Assembly: GCA_937996705.1 (NCBI GenBank)
Contig: CALKUQ010000064.1
Coordinates: 1 to 40,739 of the forward strand
Direction: 5' to 3'
Length of the DNA stretch: 40,739 nt
From: an uncultured Chlamydiae bacterium
GTDB taxonomy: Bacteria > Chlamydiota > Chlamydiia > Chlamydiales > 2-12-FULL-49-11
Positions 17,500 to 26,300 of the stretch are shown here, piece by piece; the first letter of the stretch is position 1, and every line of letters starts with the position of its first letter. The translations under genes were made by a program, and so were the position numbers. The notes beneath the pieces are model-generated. The model did not search any database, was not told the origin of the DNA, and saw only the letters and a list, made by a program, of their open reading frames with translations.

Positions 17500-17703
17500 A
17501 TGAAAACATTAGATGTAATTGCAGCAATTTTATTAGTAATTGGGGGGCTTAATTGGGGTTTAGTTGGAGTAGCTGATTTTAATTTAGTTACTTACGTTCT
17601 AGGCTCGATGGATGTTCTTGCAAGGATTGTTTTCGTAATTGTTGGTCTTGCAGCACTTTATCAAATTATTCAGTGGAAAGCGATTCAAAAACGCTGGAAG
17701 TAA
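17500..17703 (+). CDS. DUF378 small membrane protein
   Basis: 67 residues with two hydrophobic spans (about 5-26 and 38-57) and a basic C-terminus. The VIGGLNWGLVGVADFNLV motif is the family signature of DUF378 (B. subtilis YuzA type). Its function is not known. AGGGAG sits seven bases before ATG 17500. It is flanked on both sides by minus-strand genes and is probably transcribed alone. Confidence 0.9.
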   Translation: MKTLDVIAAILLVIGGLNWGLVGVADFNLVTYVLGSMDVLARIVFVIVGLAALYQIIQWKAIQKRWK

Positions 17704-17734
17704 GATAAACGTATTAACCTCAATACCGGGTTTA

Positions 17735-17750
17735 AAAGAGGCAGCTCTTT
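17735..17750. terminator. Weak hairpin between convergent DUF378 and tag genes
   Basis: AAAGAG, a GCAG loop, then CTCTTT form a six-base-pair stem in the 79-base convergent gap. Read on the minus strand it is followed by TTTTAAA, so it suits termination of tag better than of the DUF378 gene. The stem is short and AT-rich. Confidence 0.3.
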
Positions 17751-17782
17751 CCGTCACGATTGATCAAGGGGGTGTGACTCTC

Positions 17783-18346
17783 TTACCCCTTCTTGGATAA
17801 ATAACACGAGGTAAGGTGGTCGTTTACGAGGCCAACAGCTTGGCAGAAAGCGTACATGATGGTCGGGCCCACAAAGGTCATCCCCCGTTTTTTTAAGTCT
17901 TTTGAGAGGGCGATACTTTCTGGGCTTTCAACGGGGAGCTCTTTCAAGTTGGCAAAGTGGTTAATGATCGGTTGATGATTTACAAAGCGCCATAGGTAGT
18001 GGTCAAAAGAGCCAAATTCTTTTTGAATCGAGAGGAAGACAAGTGCATTTTTTTTGGCTGCATGAATTTTTAGGCGATTGCGAATGATCCCTTCGTTTTG
18101 CATTAAATTGTCTAATTCCGCATCACTCATCGTAGATACTTGTAGAGGATCAAAGTTGTAGAACGCCTTTCGGTAGCCTTCTCGTCTTTTTAAAATGGTC
18201 TCCCACGAAAGTCCTGCTTGCGCCCCTTCTAAAATAAGCATTTCAAAAAGTTTGTTATCGTCGTGAACTGGAATACCCCACTCGTGATCGTGATAATGGG
18301 CATAAAACTCTTTTCCCGGACCATTTCCGAAACATCGATTTTTCAT
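17783..18346 (-). CDS. tag: DNA-3-methyladenine glycosylase I
   Basis: 187 residues, the usual length. This base-excision repair enzyme removes 3-methyladenine from DNA. It follows E. coli Tag throughout: zinc ligands Cys5, His19 (in YHDHEWG), His177 and Cys181 (in NDHLTSC), LEGAQAGLSW at 39-48 with the catalytic-pocket Glu40, GIIRNRLKI, and the VNHQP and LKKRGMTFVGPT motifs. No broken or missing residue was noticed. It is divergent from the MFS gene with a 70-base gap, and no strong ribosome-binding site precedes ATG 18346. Confidence 0.95.
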   Translation of the reverse strand: MKNRCFGNGPGKEFYAHYHDHEWGIPVHDDNKLFEMLILEGAQAGLSWETILKRREGYRKAFYNFDPLQVSTMSDAELDNLMQNEGIIRNRLKIHAAKKNALVFLSIQKEFGSFDHYLWRFVNHQPIINHFANLKELPVESPESIALSKDLKKRGMTFVGPTIMYAFCQAVGLVNDHLTSCYLSKKG

Positions 18347-18379
18347 CGGAAGAATAACCTATTTAATCTAAAAATTGAG

Positions 18380-18385
18380 TATAAT
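18380..18385 (+). promoter_or_regulatory. Candidate -10 box (TATAAT) for the MFS transporter
   Basis: A perfect TATAAT lies 31 bases before ATG 18417 in the tag/MFS divergent gap. No clear -35 is present 16-18 bases upstream. An AAGGA ribosome-binding site at 18,405-18,409 lies seven bases before the ATG and supports that start. Confidence 0.4.
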
Positions 18386-18416
18386 AGAGCAGGTTTAGTA
18401 AGTCAAGGAACTGGGT

Positions 18417-19661
18417 ATGTTAGCGAATCGAGCAGTTGTTTGGTCTGCTTTGTTGGGTAATTTTTTTAAACACTACGATACAGCCCTTTTTGGTTTTTTA
18501 GCCCCTTTTTTGGCCCCTTTAATTTTTCCCAATGACGATCCAGTAACGGCTCTAATTTTGACTTATGGAATGATACCGGTAGGGATGATTGCAAAACCTA
18601 TTGGGGCGATAGTATTTGGGTATTTGGGTGATTTGTATGGAAGGCGGCGTACTCTTTTTTGGAATTTTGCGGGAATGAGTTTTGTGTCGGGTTTAATTGC
18701 TTTTACTCCGATTTATAAGGATGTTGGAGTTTGGGCTCCTTTGATTTTTTGTATGGGGAGAATTTTGCAAAATTTTTTCTCCTCCGGTATGGGTGGAGGA
18801 GTATTTCTTCTGGAAAATGCCCCGGCAAAGCATCAAGATTTGCTTAGTAGTGTTTATGCGATGACGACGATCGGGGGGATTTTACTTGCATCTGCAGGGG
18901 TGTTCGCTCTTAGTTTTTTTAACGGATTTGATTCGGGGTGGCGAATTTTGTATTGGATTGGGTGCGCTTCGGGTCTTTTTGGCTTAGTCATTCGAGGAAA
19001 AGTTGATCCTAATTTGAAGAGGGTGGCAAACGATAATCTTTTCCAATCGTTGTGGATTCATCGTAGAGCTCTTGGAGCGATTGCGATTGTCTCTGGGTTT
19101 TCGTATGCAAACTACTCGATAGCGATTGTTTTAATGAATGGGTTTATTCCTCTTGTCTCTCAGGTTACCAAAGAGGAGATGATTGGTTTAAATACCTTTC
19201 TCCTTGTTTTTGATTTCTGCGCCTTACCACTTGCAGGGTGGTTAGCTTCTAGAATCACAAGAGGACAAATTATGTTAATTTCATCAGGGTTAGTAATGAT
19301 AATTGGGGTCCCTTTAGTCCAGTTTCTCCCAGGCGCCTCTTACGAGGCTATTCTTAGCATCCGATTGATTTTTGTTTTGATTGGTGTAGTCTTTTGCGCT
19401 CCCTTTCATGCATGGGCAAATGATCTTGTCCCTAAAGAGCATAGGTGTACAGTGATCTCAGTGGGGTATGCTATAGGCTCTCAGCTCTTTGGCGGTCAGA
19501 CGGCATCTATTTCTCTATGGGCGTATAAAAAAACGGGAATGGTTTCTAGTATTGTTTGGTACTGGCTCATTTTGGCATGTTTGAGTTTTGTTGTAGTTAT
19601 GAAATTCCGACTTAAGCGCCCGGGTTATAAATTTCTTGTAAAAATAGATCGAGTTGTATAA
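18417..19661 (+). CDS. MFS transporter, metabolite:H+ symporter (ProP/ShiA-like) type
   Basis: 414 residues with about twelve membrane spans. The N-terminal GNFFKHYDTALFGFLAP corresponds to the GNF.EWYDF..YG signature of the metabolite:proton symporter group, and GYLGDLYGRRRTL is the MFS loop 2-3 motif. Relatives carry osmolytes, shikimate, citrate or dicarboxylates; in intracellular bacteria such carriers scavenge host metabolites, but the substrate cannot be read here. ATG 18417 is fixed by an AAGGA site. The 472-residue unknown gene starts 14 bases after the stop and may be on the same transcript. Confidence 0.88.
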   Translation: MLANRAVVWSALLGNFFKHYDTALFGFLAPFLAPLIFPNDDPVTALILTYGMIPVGMIAKPIGAIVFGYLGDLYGRRRTLFWNFAGMSFVSGLIAFTPIYKDVGVWAPLIFCMGRILQNFFSSGMGGGVFLLENAPAKHQDLLSSVYAMTTIGGILLASAGVFALSFFNGFDSGWRILYWIGCASGLFGLVIRGKVDPNLKRVANDNLFQSLWIHRRALGAIAIVSGFSYANYSIAIVLMNGFIPLVSQVTKEEMIGLNTFLLVFDFCALPLAGWLASRITRGQIMLISSGLVMIIGVPLVQFLPGASYEAILSIRLIFVLIGVVFCAPFHAWANDLVPKEHRCTVISVGYAIGSQLFGGQTASISLWAYKKTGMVSSIVWYWLILACLSFVVVMKFRLKRPGYKFLVKIDRVV

Positions 19662-19675
19662 AGTTTTTGACCAAT

Positions 19676-21094
19676 ATGGATCCTGTTACAACAAGCTCTT
19701 CTTTAGCAGCCACCACACTTCCTCTTTCAGGGGTGGGGTTGACCTCTTTGCAAGAATATTACGAGCTTTTAGGTGAGATAGAAGAAAACGCCACTGTCCT
19801 AGCTTACCCGGCAGATGAAAACTTGGTGAAAGCGCTTGCATATTTACAAGAGCGATTTGATTCTCTTAGAGCTTCCGATTCTCTGGACTATCGGAATCTT
19901 GTCTTACTGAAGTGTCATTTAATAGATTTAAATATCCTCTGCGAACAAAAGCGGCTAAGGCACCCTGAGGCCTATCGGAATTTTTTAACAAAGATCGAAG
20001 AAGAGACGACGGCAATTATGCCAAGATTGGGAACCGAGGATAAGTTTTTAGGACTTCCTGAGATCATTATTTTAAAGGCATCTCAACAAATTTTAGATTT
20101 GGCTGAGGTCGATCGAGAGAGTATTGCTTTGCAGGTGAAAGCTTTTTATGATGCAGTCGATAGTTTTTCCTCATCCATTATGAGTTATGAGAATAAACAA
20201 AGAGAGATTTTGCTCATTGCGTTCCGAGATTTCTTTATTGACAGGTTGAAGATGGTGTATGAGAAGGTAGAGAAAGTTCCTTTTCAAGTAGGAATGCAGA
20301 TCGTAGAAGAGCGGGGTATGGCTCATTCTGAAATTGATTCTTTTAGCTTAAGTGTTTTTCATATTCACTCTAAATGCCTTAGGATGGGTTCTGAAGAGGG
20401 ATCGGATCATAAAAAACTTGAGTATCTCTATTTTTTAATTTCACGAGGGACACACCCCTCTCAAAAAGAGTTTGATGATAGTGTCTCTTACTTGAGAAAA
20501 AGATTTGATACAATACCCATAAAAGCCGATATTTTTGAATTAAGGGAGCTCAGAGGGTTTCGCTTCTTTTTTGACAATTATTTAGAGCGACGAAGGAGCT
20601 TTGGCTATTTAGACTCTGAGGAGCTTTTGGCTATAGATCAGCAGTTGTTAATTAGAATCGAGGTTCTAGCTAGCGAAGTAAAAGCGCCCGAGGATTTGAT
20701 AGAGGAAAAGCTGAAGGAAATTATACTAGGGTTACCAGATCCTTTACAGACCGATTTTAAAACAGGAAAGCCGTTAAAGCCACTCTCTTATAAAGAGTTA
20801 CAAGAGTATATTTATCCATTCCTTACAGAAATTTATAAACATTTGCAAGATTATAAAGCTCTTTTAGAAATGCATAGCGAGGTGGAAAGGCGCTTTTTAT
20901 TATCCTCGCTCAGAACTGTGTTGCTTTTGGAGAGTTGTGCGATTTATGTAAAGTGGTCTGGCATGAAACTCAGAACAGATGTAGAGGGTTTCAAAGAAGC
21001 GATTTTAAATTTGCTCAAAACGCCACAATTAAGGTGTGAGGCAATGACTCTGGGGATGAAAATTCTACATCCCATTTTTTTTCAGTGGAATTAG
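19676..21094 (+). CDS. Hypothetical helical protein, 472 residues
   Basis: No family recognised. ATG 19676 is chosen; a TTG at 19667 is in frame, and neither has a clear ribosome-binding site. The first about 20 residues are rich in Ser, Thr, Ala and Leu without a charged n-region, as in some type III secretion signals, but this is weak evidence. The rest is polar, acidic and strongly helical (for example 170-225 and 370-440), without membrane spans. Only 14 bases separate it from the MFS gene. Its last four bases overlap the stop of the convergent EamA gene. The composition resembles that of gene 1445-2212 and of the helical parts of the giant proteins, but I see no alignable homology. Confidence 0.75.
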   Translation: MDPVTTSSSLAATTLPLSGVGLTSLQEYYELLGEIEENATVLAYPADENLVKALAYLQERFDSLRASDSLDYRNLVLLKCHLIDLNILCEQKRLRHPEAYRNFLTKIEEETTAIMPRLGTEDKFLGLPEIIILKASQQILDLAEVDRESIALQVKAFYDAVDSFSSSIMSYENKQREILLIAFRDFFIDRLKMVYEKVEKVPFQVGMQIVEERGMAHSEIDSFSLSVFHIHSKCLRMGSEEGSDHKKLEYLYFLISRGTHPSQKEFDDSVSYLRKRFDTIPIKADIFELRELRGFRFFFDNYLERRRSFGYLDSEELLAIDQQLLIRIEVLASEVKAPEDLIEEKLKEIILGLPDPLQTDFKTGKPLKPLSYKELQEYIYPFLTEIYKHLQDYKALLEMHSEVERRFLLSSLRTVLLLESCAIYVKWSGMKLRTDVEGFKEAILNLLKTPQLRCEAMTLGMKILHPIFFQWN

Positions 21095-22044
21095 TGCGGG
21101 CTGATTTGGTCGGTAAATGATTTTCTTCGTGCAAATTTTCGGATTCCATAAACAATTGCTGAGATGAGTACAACAATTCCGAGGGTTTCCACTGTCGATG
21201 GAACGCTTTTTGTAAGGATGTAAAAAAATAGAACCCCAAAAATGGTTTCAAAAATGGTGAGTTGACCTGCTAGTGAGACTGGTAGATAGAGGCTAGCTCG
21301 ATTCCAAAGAAATGAACCTACCCAAGAACAGACGAGTCCCATCAAAGCGCTTCCAACTAGAAATTCATAACTTAAATATTTAGTGAGTTCAAAGGGCGAT
21401 TTAGAAAAGGGTGTTAAAATTAGCATCATAATAAACGCCCAAAATAGGGAGGAGACGCCAATGAGAGTTGCCCAATCACTCGGGGATACAGCCGTATGTT
21501 TTTTTAAAAAACTTGAATTTGCAACAACATACCAGCTCCATGAGGCAAGAGCGCCAAAGCTAAAAAAAAGTCCGAGGGTGTAGTAAAATGGGTTGGAAAC
21601 CTCTGTAAATGCTTCAGCATTAATGATGATTAATCCAGCTAATACAAGAATAGAAGGGACAATTAAACTTTTAAATGAGGTCTCTTTTTGTTTCCAATTT
21701 CCATAAAAGGCAATGGAAATAGGGCTGATCCCTATAATGAGAGCGCAAATAGCAGGGGAGGAATATCGAATGGCAAGTACAAGAAAGGTGTAATAGCCAA
21801 TAGTAGCAATTAGGGAAAAGTAGAGAGCCTTAAACAAGATCGACTTTGAATAGCTGCATTTTTTTTGAAATTTAGCTTTGGCAAACATAAAAGCTGAAAT
21901 TGAACCATAAAATAGATACCTTCCAATGACAACTTCGAGCGGGGAAAAGTCGGTCATGTAGTAGGGAACAATAAAAATAAGGCCCCAAACAAAGCAGGCT
22001 CCCAAGGCAAAGATAATTCCCTTAATAAGGGTTTTTTGATACAT
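21091..22044 (-). CDS. EamA family (DMT superfamily) transporter
   Basis: 317 residues from ATG 22044; a TTG at 22062 would add six residues. About ten membrane spans in two EamA halves: the first begins GIIFALGACFVWGLIFIVPYY, the second contains SFGALASWSWYVVANSSF and the AGQLTIFETIFGVLFFYI stretch typical of the last helices. It is not close to the eamA copy at 11,688-12,560, so it is an independent family member. Chlamydial-type bacteria use DMT carriers for nucleotides, S-adenosylmethionine or amino acids, so the substrate is left open. It lies 34 bases downstream of the SprT-like gene on the same strand. Confidence 0.85.
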   Translation of the reverse strand: MYQKTLIKGIIFALGACFVWGLIFIVPYYMTDFSPLEVVIGRYLFYGSISAFMFAKAKFQKKCSYSKSILFKALYFSLIATIGYYTFLVLAIRYSSPAICALIIGISPISIAFYGNWKQKETSFKSLIVPSILVLAGLIIINAEAFTEVSNPFYYTLGLFFSFGALASWSWYVVANSSFLKKHTAVSPSDWATLIGVSSLFWAFIMMLILTPFSKSPFELTKYLSYEFLVGSALMGLVCSWVGSFLWNRASLYLPVSLAGQLTIFETIFGVLFFYILTKSVPSTVETLGIVVLISAIVYGIRKFARRKSFTDQISPH

Positions 22045-22078
22045 AAGAGAGTATTTTAACAAAGTTAGATCTAAATTA

Positions 22079-23167
22079 CTAGGAGATAAGTTTTGTAGCG
22101 CCGCTTGAGGAGGTCACTGCAGAGTTAATATTTAGATTTTTGCCAGCTTGTTCACCCGCAGATCCTGAGGTAGGACAATATTTTGCGCAACTTTTGTTTG
22201 AACGTAATCGGGGATAGACTAAATCTTTTCCGAGGGCTAGTTTTTTTTCTATTACAACGATCGCATGGCTTGTTTCGCTTGTATACTCTTTTTTAAGGGA
22301 GCCAATTTTATCACAATAGCCTTTAGCAAGACCGTAAAAAAAGGAGTTTTTTGCAATAGTTCCTTTTAGATTTAGGGTAGAGCGGGCCTCTTCCCATAAA
22401 GCATCAAATTCAAGATTTAATGTATTTGCTACATAGTCAGCAATTTCTATATTGGCAAATTCGCCTAAAATTTCTAAATGCACCCCATCTTTTCCTTGAT
22501 GAAAGACAACAGTTACAAAAAAAGTTTCTAAAATTCTTGCTATAGATTCTATTTTTTGGCTCCGTTTTTTTGAGAAAAGGACCCGCTTGACAAATAGCTT
22601 TTCACAACCCTCCGATTCTAGGAAAGAGCTTTCTATGTGATGTTTTAATAAAAGCTCTCTTGATTTTAGTATGGCAACTTCAGCTTCATGTTTGCTACTG
22701 CTGGAGCCAAGAGCTAGCAATTTTTGAATTTTTCTTAAAATGGCGCTCTCTTCAATAAATGGAGTTTCAGAGGGCGCTTGAGAGGTTCGAGCTTCATAAA
22801 CATCCTTTCCCCAGCCAAAGTTTTTGCACAGGTTTTTAAATTCGGTTCCATGAGGCTCTATGCAATTCCCAAACTTGATAAACGCCATATAGTGTCCAAT
22901 TTCATGTCTGATTAAATTGTGCAGTTTTTCTTTCGAAAAATACATAGTAGATTCATGAAAGCCCAACTCAAAAAAATTTGGATTAAAATAGCCCAAAGAA
23001 TTTTTGTCATTAAATATAACTACTTTAATCGGATAAGAAAAGCGCTCCCCTTTGTCATAAAATCTTTGGCCATTCACTTTTACTCCGATTTCACGAGCCA
23101 GAATGGTTCTAAGGGTCTCATTTAGTTCCTTTACAAATAAAAGGATTTTTTGCGAGTAGACAAGCAT
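22079..23167 (-). CDS. SprT-like metallopeptidase domain fused to DUF2786
   Basis: 362 residues from ATG 23167; a TTG at 23215 would add 16. The N-terminal half carries a zinc metallopeptidase helix HEIGH (residues 88-92) with a third histidine at 106 in PHGTEFKNLCKNFGWG, the pattern of SprT-like proteins. It is followed by a DUF2786-type block KIQKLLALGSSSSKHEAEVA (about 146-165), then a C-terminal region of mixed strands and helices, and a Gly/Ser/Ala-rich tail. SprT/Spartan relatives act in DNA-protein crosslink repair, while DUF2786 proteins, some from phages, are uncharacterised. A cytoplasmic protease is the best guess. It is divergent from giant protein B across about 150 bases. Confidence 0.8.
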   Translation of the reverse strand: MLVYSQKILLFVKELNETLRTILAREIGVKVNGQRFYDKGERFSYPIKVVIFNDKNSLGYFNPNFFELGFHESTMYFSKEKLHNLIRHEIGHYMAFIKFGNCIEPHGTEFKNLCKNFGWGKDVYEARTSQAPSETPFIEESAILRKIQKLLALGSSSSKHEAEVAILKSRELLLKHHIESSFLESEGCEKLFVKRVLFSKKRSQKIESIARILETFFVTVVFHQGKDGVHLEILGEFANIEIADYVANTLNLEFDALWEEARSTLNLKGTIAKNSFFYGLAKGYCDKIGSLKKEYTSETSHAIVVIEKKLALGKDLVYPRLRSNKSCAKYCPTSGSAGEQAGKNLNINSAVTSSSGATKLIS

Positions 23168-23323
23168 ACCCAACAAATTTATCAAAGATTTACTTAAATT
23201 GAAATGGTAAATCAATTTTTAATGAGGTAGATCTTTACAAATATTGTGATTTATAATTTATTTTATGTCGTTTATTATCAAAGAATTTGCTAAAATTTTG
23301 TTCATTCATTTTAAGGGTTTGCT

Positions 23324-26300
23324 ATGGATTCAATTTTAGGAATGGGTGTAGGTGGAGCTGGGGCTCAAGTCGGCTCGCCTCTTGATTCTCAAAGAATTTC
23401 AACTATTGCTGCTAGATCTCTATCACTTCTTCCAGAGGGGGCAGGGGCAGGGGTAGGATTAGGGGCAGGAGCTGCGTCGGGAAGGGTCGGGGATTTTGAT
23501 TTGCCTGATCAGATTGTTAGGGGGGAGAATGGAGCGATTGAGAGTTCTATTTATGACCTTTGTCAAGGTCAGGCTGTAGCTCATGTTTTAGGGGATCGGG
23601 TTGCTTCAGAATCTGGTTATGAGGGGTGGAGGTTTGAGCAGGGGGGAGAGCTTTTATGCAAGTTGCTCGATCTTTGTCAGAAAACTTTTTTCCCTGCAGA
23701 ATCTCCTGAGGGAAAAAGTCTCATTGATGTGGTAGGGGTATTAAAAATTTCTTTGGGAAATTATGGATCTGTTGAGACGTTAGCCTCTTATTTTCATCGT
23801 GAGATTCAATCTTTATTGCCTGGGGGGAAGTTGCTGATTCCTTCAGGATGGGCGGACCAGTCTGGGGGACATGCAATTTTAGTAGAGGTGGTTTGTACTA
23901 AAATTGGTTTTTTTGATCTTTCTATTTACAATACTGGAGGTGGTTTAGACAAGTCCTCTTCAATCATACGAAATTTTTTGGATAGGAGAGTCACTTCTAT
24001 TTCATTTCAAAATGTGAAGAAAAAATATTTGTTAGAGGGGAGTCCTCACTCGGCGTGGCTTCAAACTCTTTTTGAGATTAAATGTAAGCTCCCTAGTGAA
24101 AAAAATTATAACATGGATGTAATTTTACAGCTCTGTTTTGCCCCCTTACTGGAGGAGAGAGAGGTCTCAAAATCGGGGGCAATCTATTTTAGAGAGCAAC
24201 ATTCTGGCACTTGTTCCTACCGATCGATTGTTGCATGGCTTCACGCGCAATTAAGCCCAGAGCTCTATAAAGCAGTGGTTACTTGGGTTCAAACACAGGT
24301 ATTGCTGAGAGCTTATGAAAGAAAGTGTTTAGTGAGATCGCAACTAGGCCTTTCGTTTAATTTTTTAAGAGTTTGTGCAAGGGAGTTAGAGATCCATTCA
24401 ATAGGCCGTCTACGGAAACACAAAGGGGAGCTTGGAGAACGGCTTGGATGGTATTTAAATGCCGCAAAAATCGGAGATAGAATCGGGAGGGAAATCGAGG
24501 AAAGGGGTAGAGCTCAAACTATGTTAACAAGAGCGGATAGCCGTTTAGCTCTATTGCCTAGGGGACAGTGTCAAAGCAACCTGGAACGGTTTTGGAGAGG
24601 TGTTGATACTCTTAGAATTCAGATGAGAGCAACGGAAGCCCCCCCTTGCTCCCCCATGTTTCGCTGTGATAGGGTTTCTCGTTCAGGAAGGGAATTTTGT
24701 GAGAGTTTAAGAGAAATTTTTTCAGCCCGAACAAGGTTTGAGCTCAAGAGTTACTTAAGTGGAATTGCAGACTATGTGTTAGCGCAGCCAAAAGTTTCTG
24801 AAATAAAAAGAACCTGGCTAACAGAATTGGTTGAAAATCCGGAGGTTTTGCAATCGATCATGCAAATTCAAATACTGTTTCATCCCAATGAAAAATCTTT
24901 AATAAATCCCGCGCATCAAACGACTGTTTTAAAATTACTTGCAATTTCTCATATGACTGCTTGTGAATTAAGTAGAAGGATGGGAGATGGGGGGCTTTTA
25001 AGTGAGCAGCGGTTGCCAAATTTAATGGATGCTTGGTTAAGTGATCGATACGAAATTATTGCGGAGCAAAAAATCATAGAGGAGATAGAGGATCTCCGAA
25101 TCTATTTTCGACCCTTTCAAAAAACTTGCCTGGAAGAGACTCTTATTCAAATAGAAGGGCATCCTAAAAGTGCCAAGTTAGACAAAGACCATCCAAGTAA
25201 TCTTGTCCGGTGGGCCTTTGAACTGGTTGAGAAATGTGAATTGTCTCACTTTAGAGGTCTTGGCACAAGAGCAGATAAAGTTCGTATGTTTTTTCAGAGA
25301 GCAAGAAATGGAGTTATTTCTAATTTTTCTTCCCCGGATAGCGTAGGGATGCAATTTGTCTATTCCCTTTTTCTCGAGACTTTGAGTCTCCTGGGAACAG
25401 ACAATCAGATATTGCCTTTACGAATCGATTTGCGCGAAGATGTTATTGATAGAAATGTATCCATGATTACGTGGTTACAAGGTTCCTATGTTTTTTTCAA
25501 TCCCAAAAAAGAGGAGCAGTTGGCAGTAAGAAGCTTAACCCTCCACAGTAGTGAAAAATTAAAAGAGATTACAACAGGTTATCCACAAAAAGATTTTTTT
25601 AAAAGATTTAAGATCCCCTCAGAAGAAGTGGCTATTACTCTATTTCTAGACAACCCCTTAGGTTCAGTTTCCTATTCCCAATCTGTCCTAGACGAACAGC
25701 CCGGAGCGATTTTACACTACTTTCAAGAGCATCTTATAAAACTACAAAATCCTGGAATAATTTCGTTATGGGTTTTAGGAATGTTGAAAAGTGGTCTTTC
25801 AGGGGGGGTGATGTCGATTCCTTTAAGAAAGGCTATTCAAGAGGAATCGTTTCGACTACAGCTCGAATCTTTTATTGAAAAATCGTTTAAACTTTTTGTT
25901 GATCAGACGGTAGATGGGAAGGTAAATCACGGAGTTTGTTTGCAGCTTGCTATTGTTGTTTTAATAGCGAGGAGTCAATTGTTGGAAGCAACAGGAAGAG
26001 ATCTTTTACAAGCTCCTGCCTTTCCTTTATTAAAAGCCTATTTAGAAAGTCCTGTTTTGCCTGAAATGAGTCCAAGAGATGCTCAAATTCGATATCAGAT
26101 CCAAGTGTTTAATGCTTGCTTAGCAAACGATTGTCAAAGCGCTTTAGAAGGATGGATCTTGCAAAAAGCTCTTACGGGAAGAGTTCCTGAATCTCAGAGA
26201 TTGGGGTGGTTTAGCCAAATTGTTGAAAAAATCTATTTCGAAAAAGTAGAACGTTTTGTGAGCGAGCTTTCCGATATAAATAGATTTGCGCAAAATATTT

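Noticed and set aside
11688..22044. The two EamA transporters as a duplicated segment
   Set aside because: Their sequences differ throughout and the flanking genes are not related; they are independent members of a large family.
23234..23257. TTTACA and TATAAT as a promoter for giant protein B
   Set aside because: The spacer is only 12 bases, too short for a sigma-70 promoter, in a very AT-rich gap.
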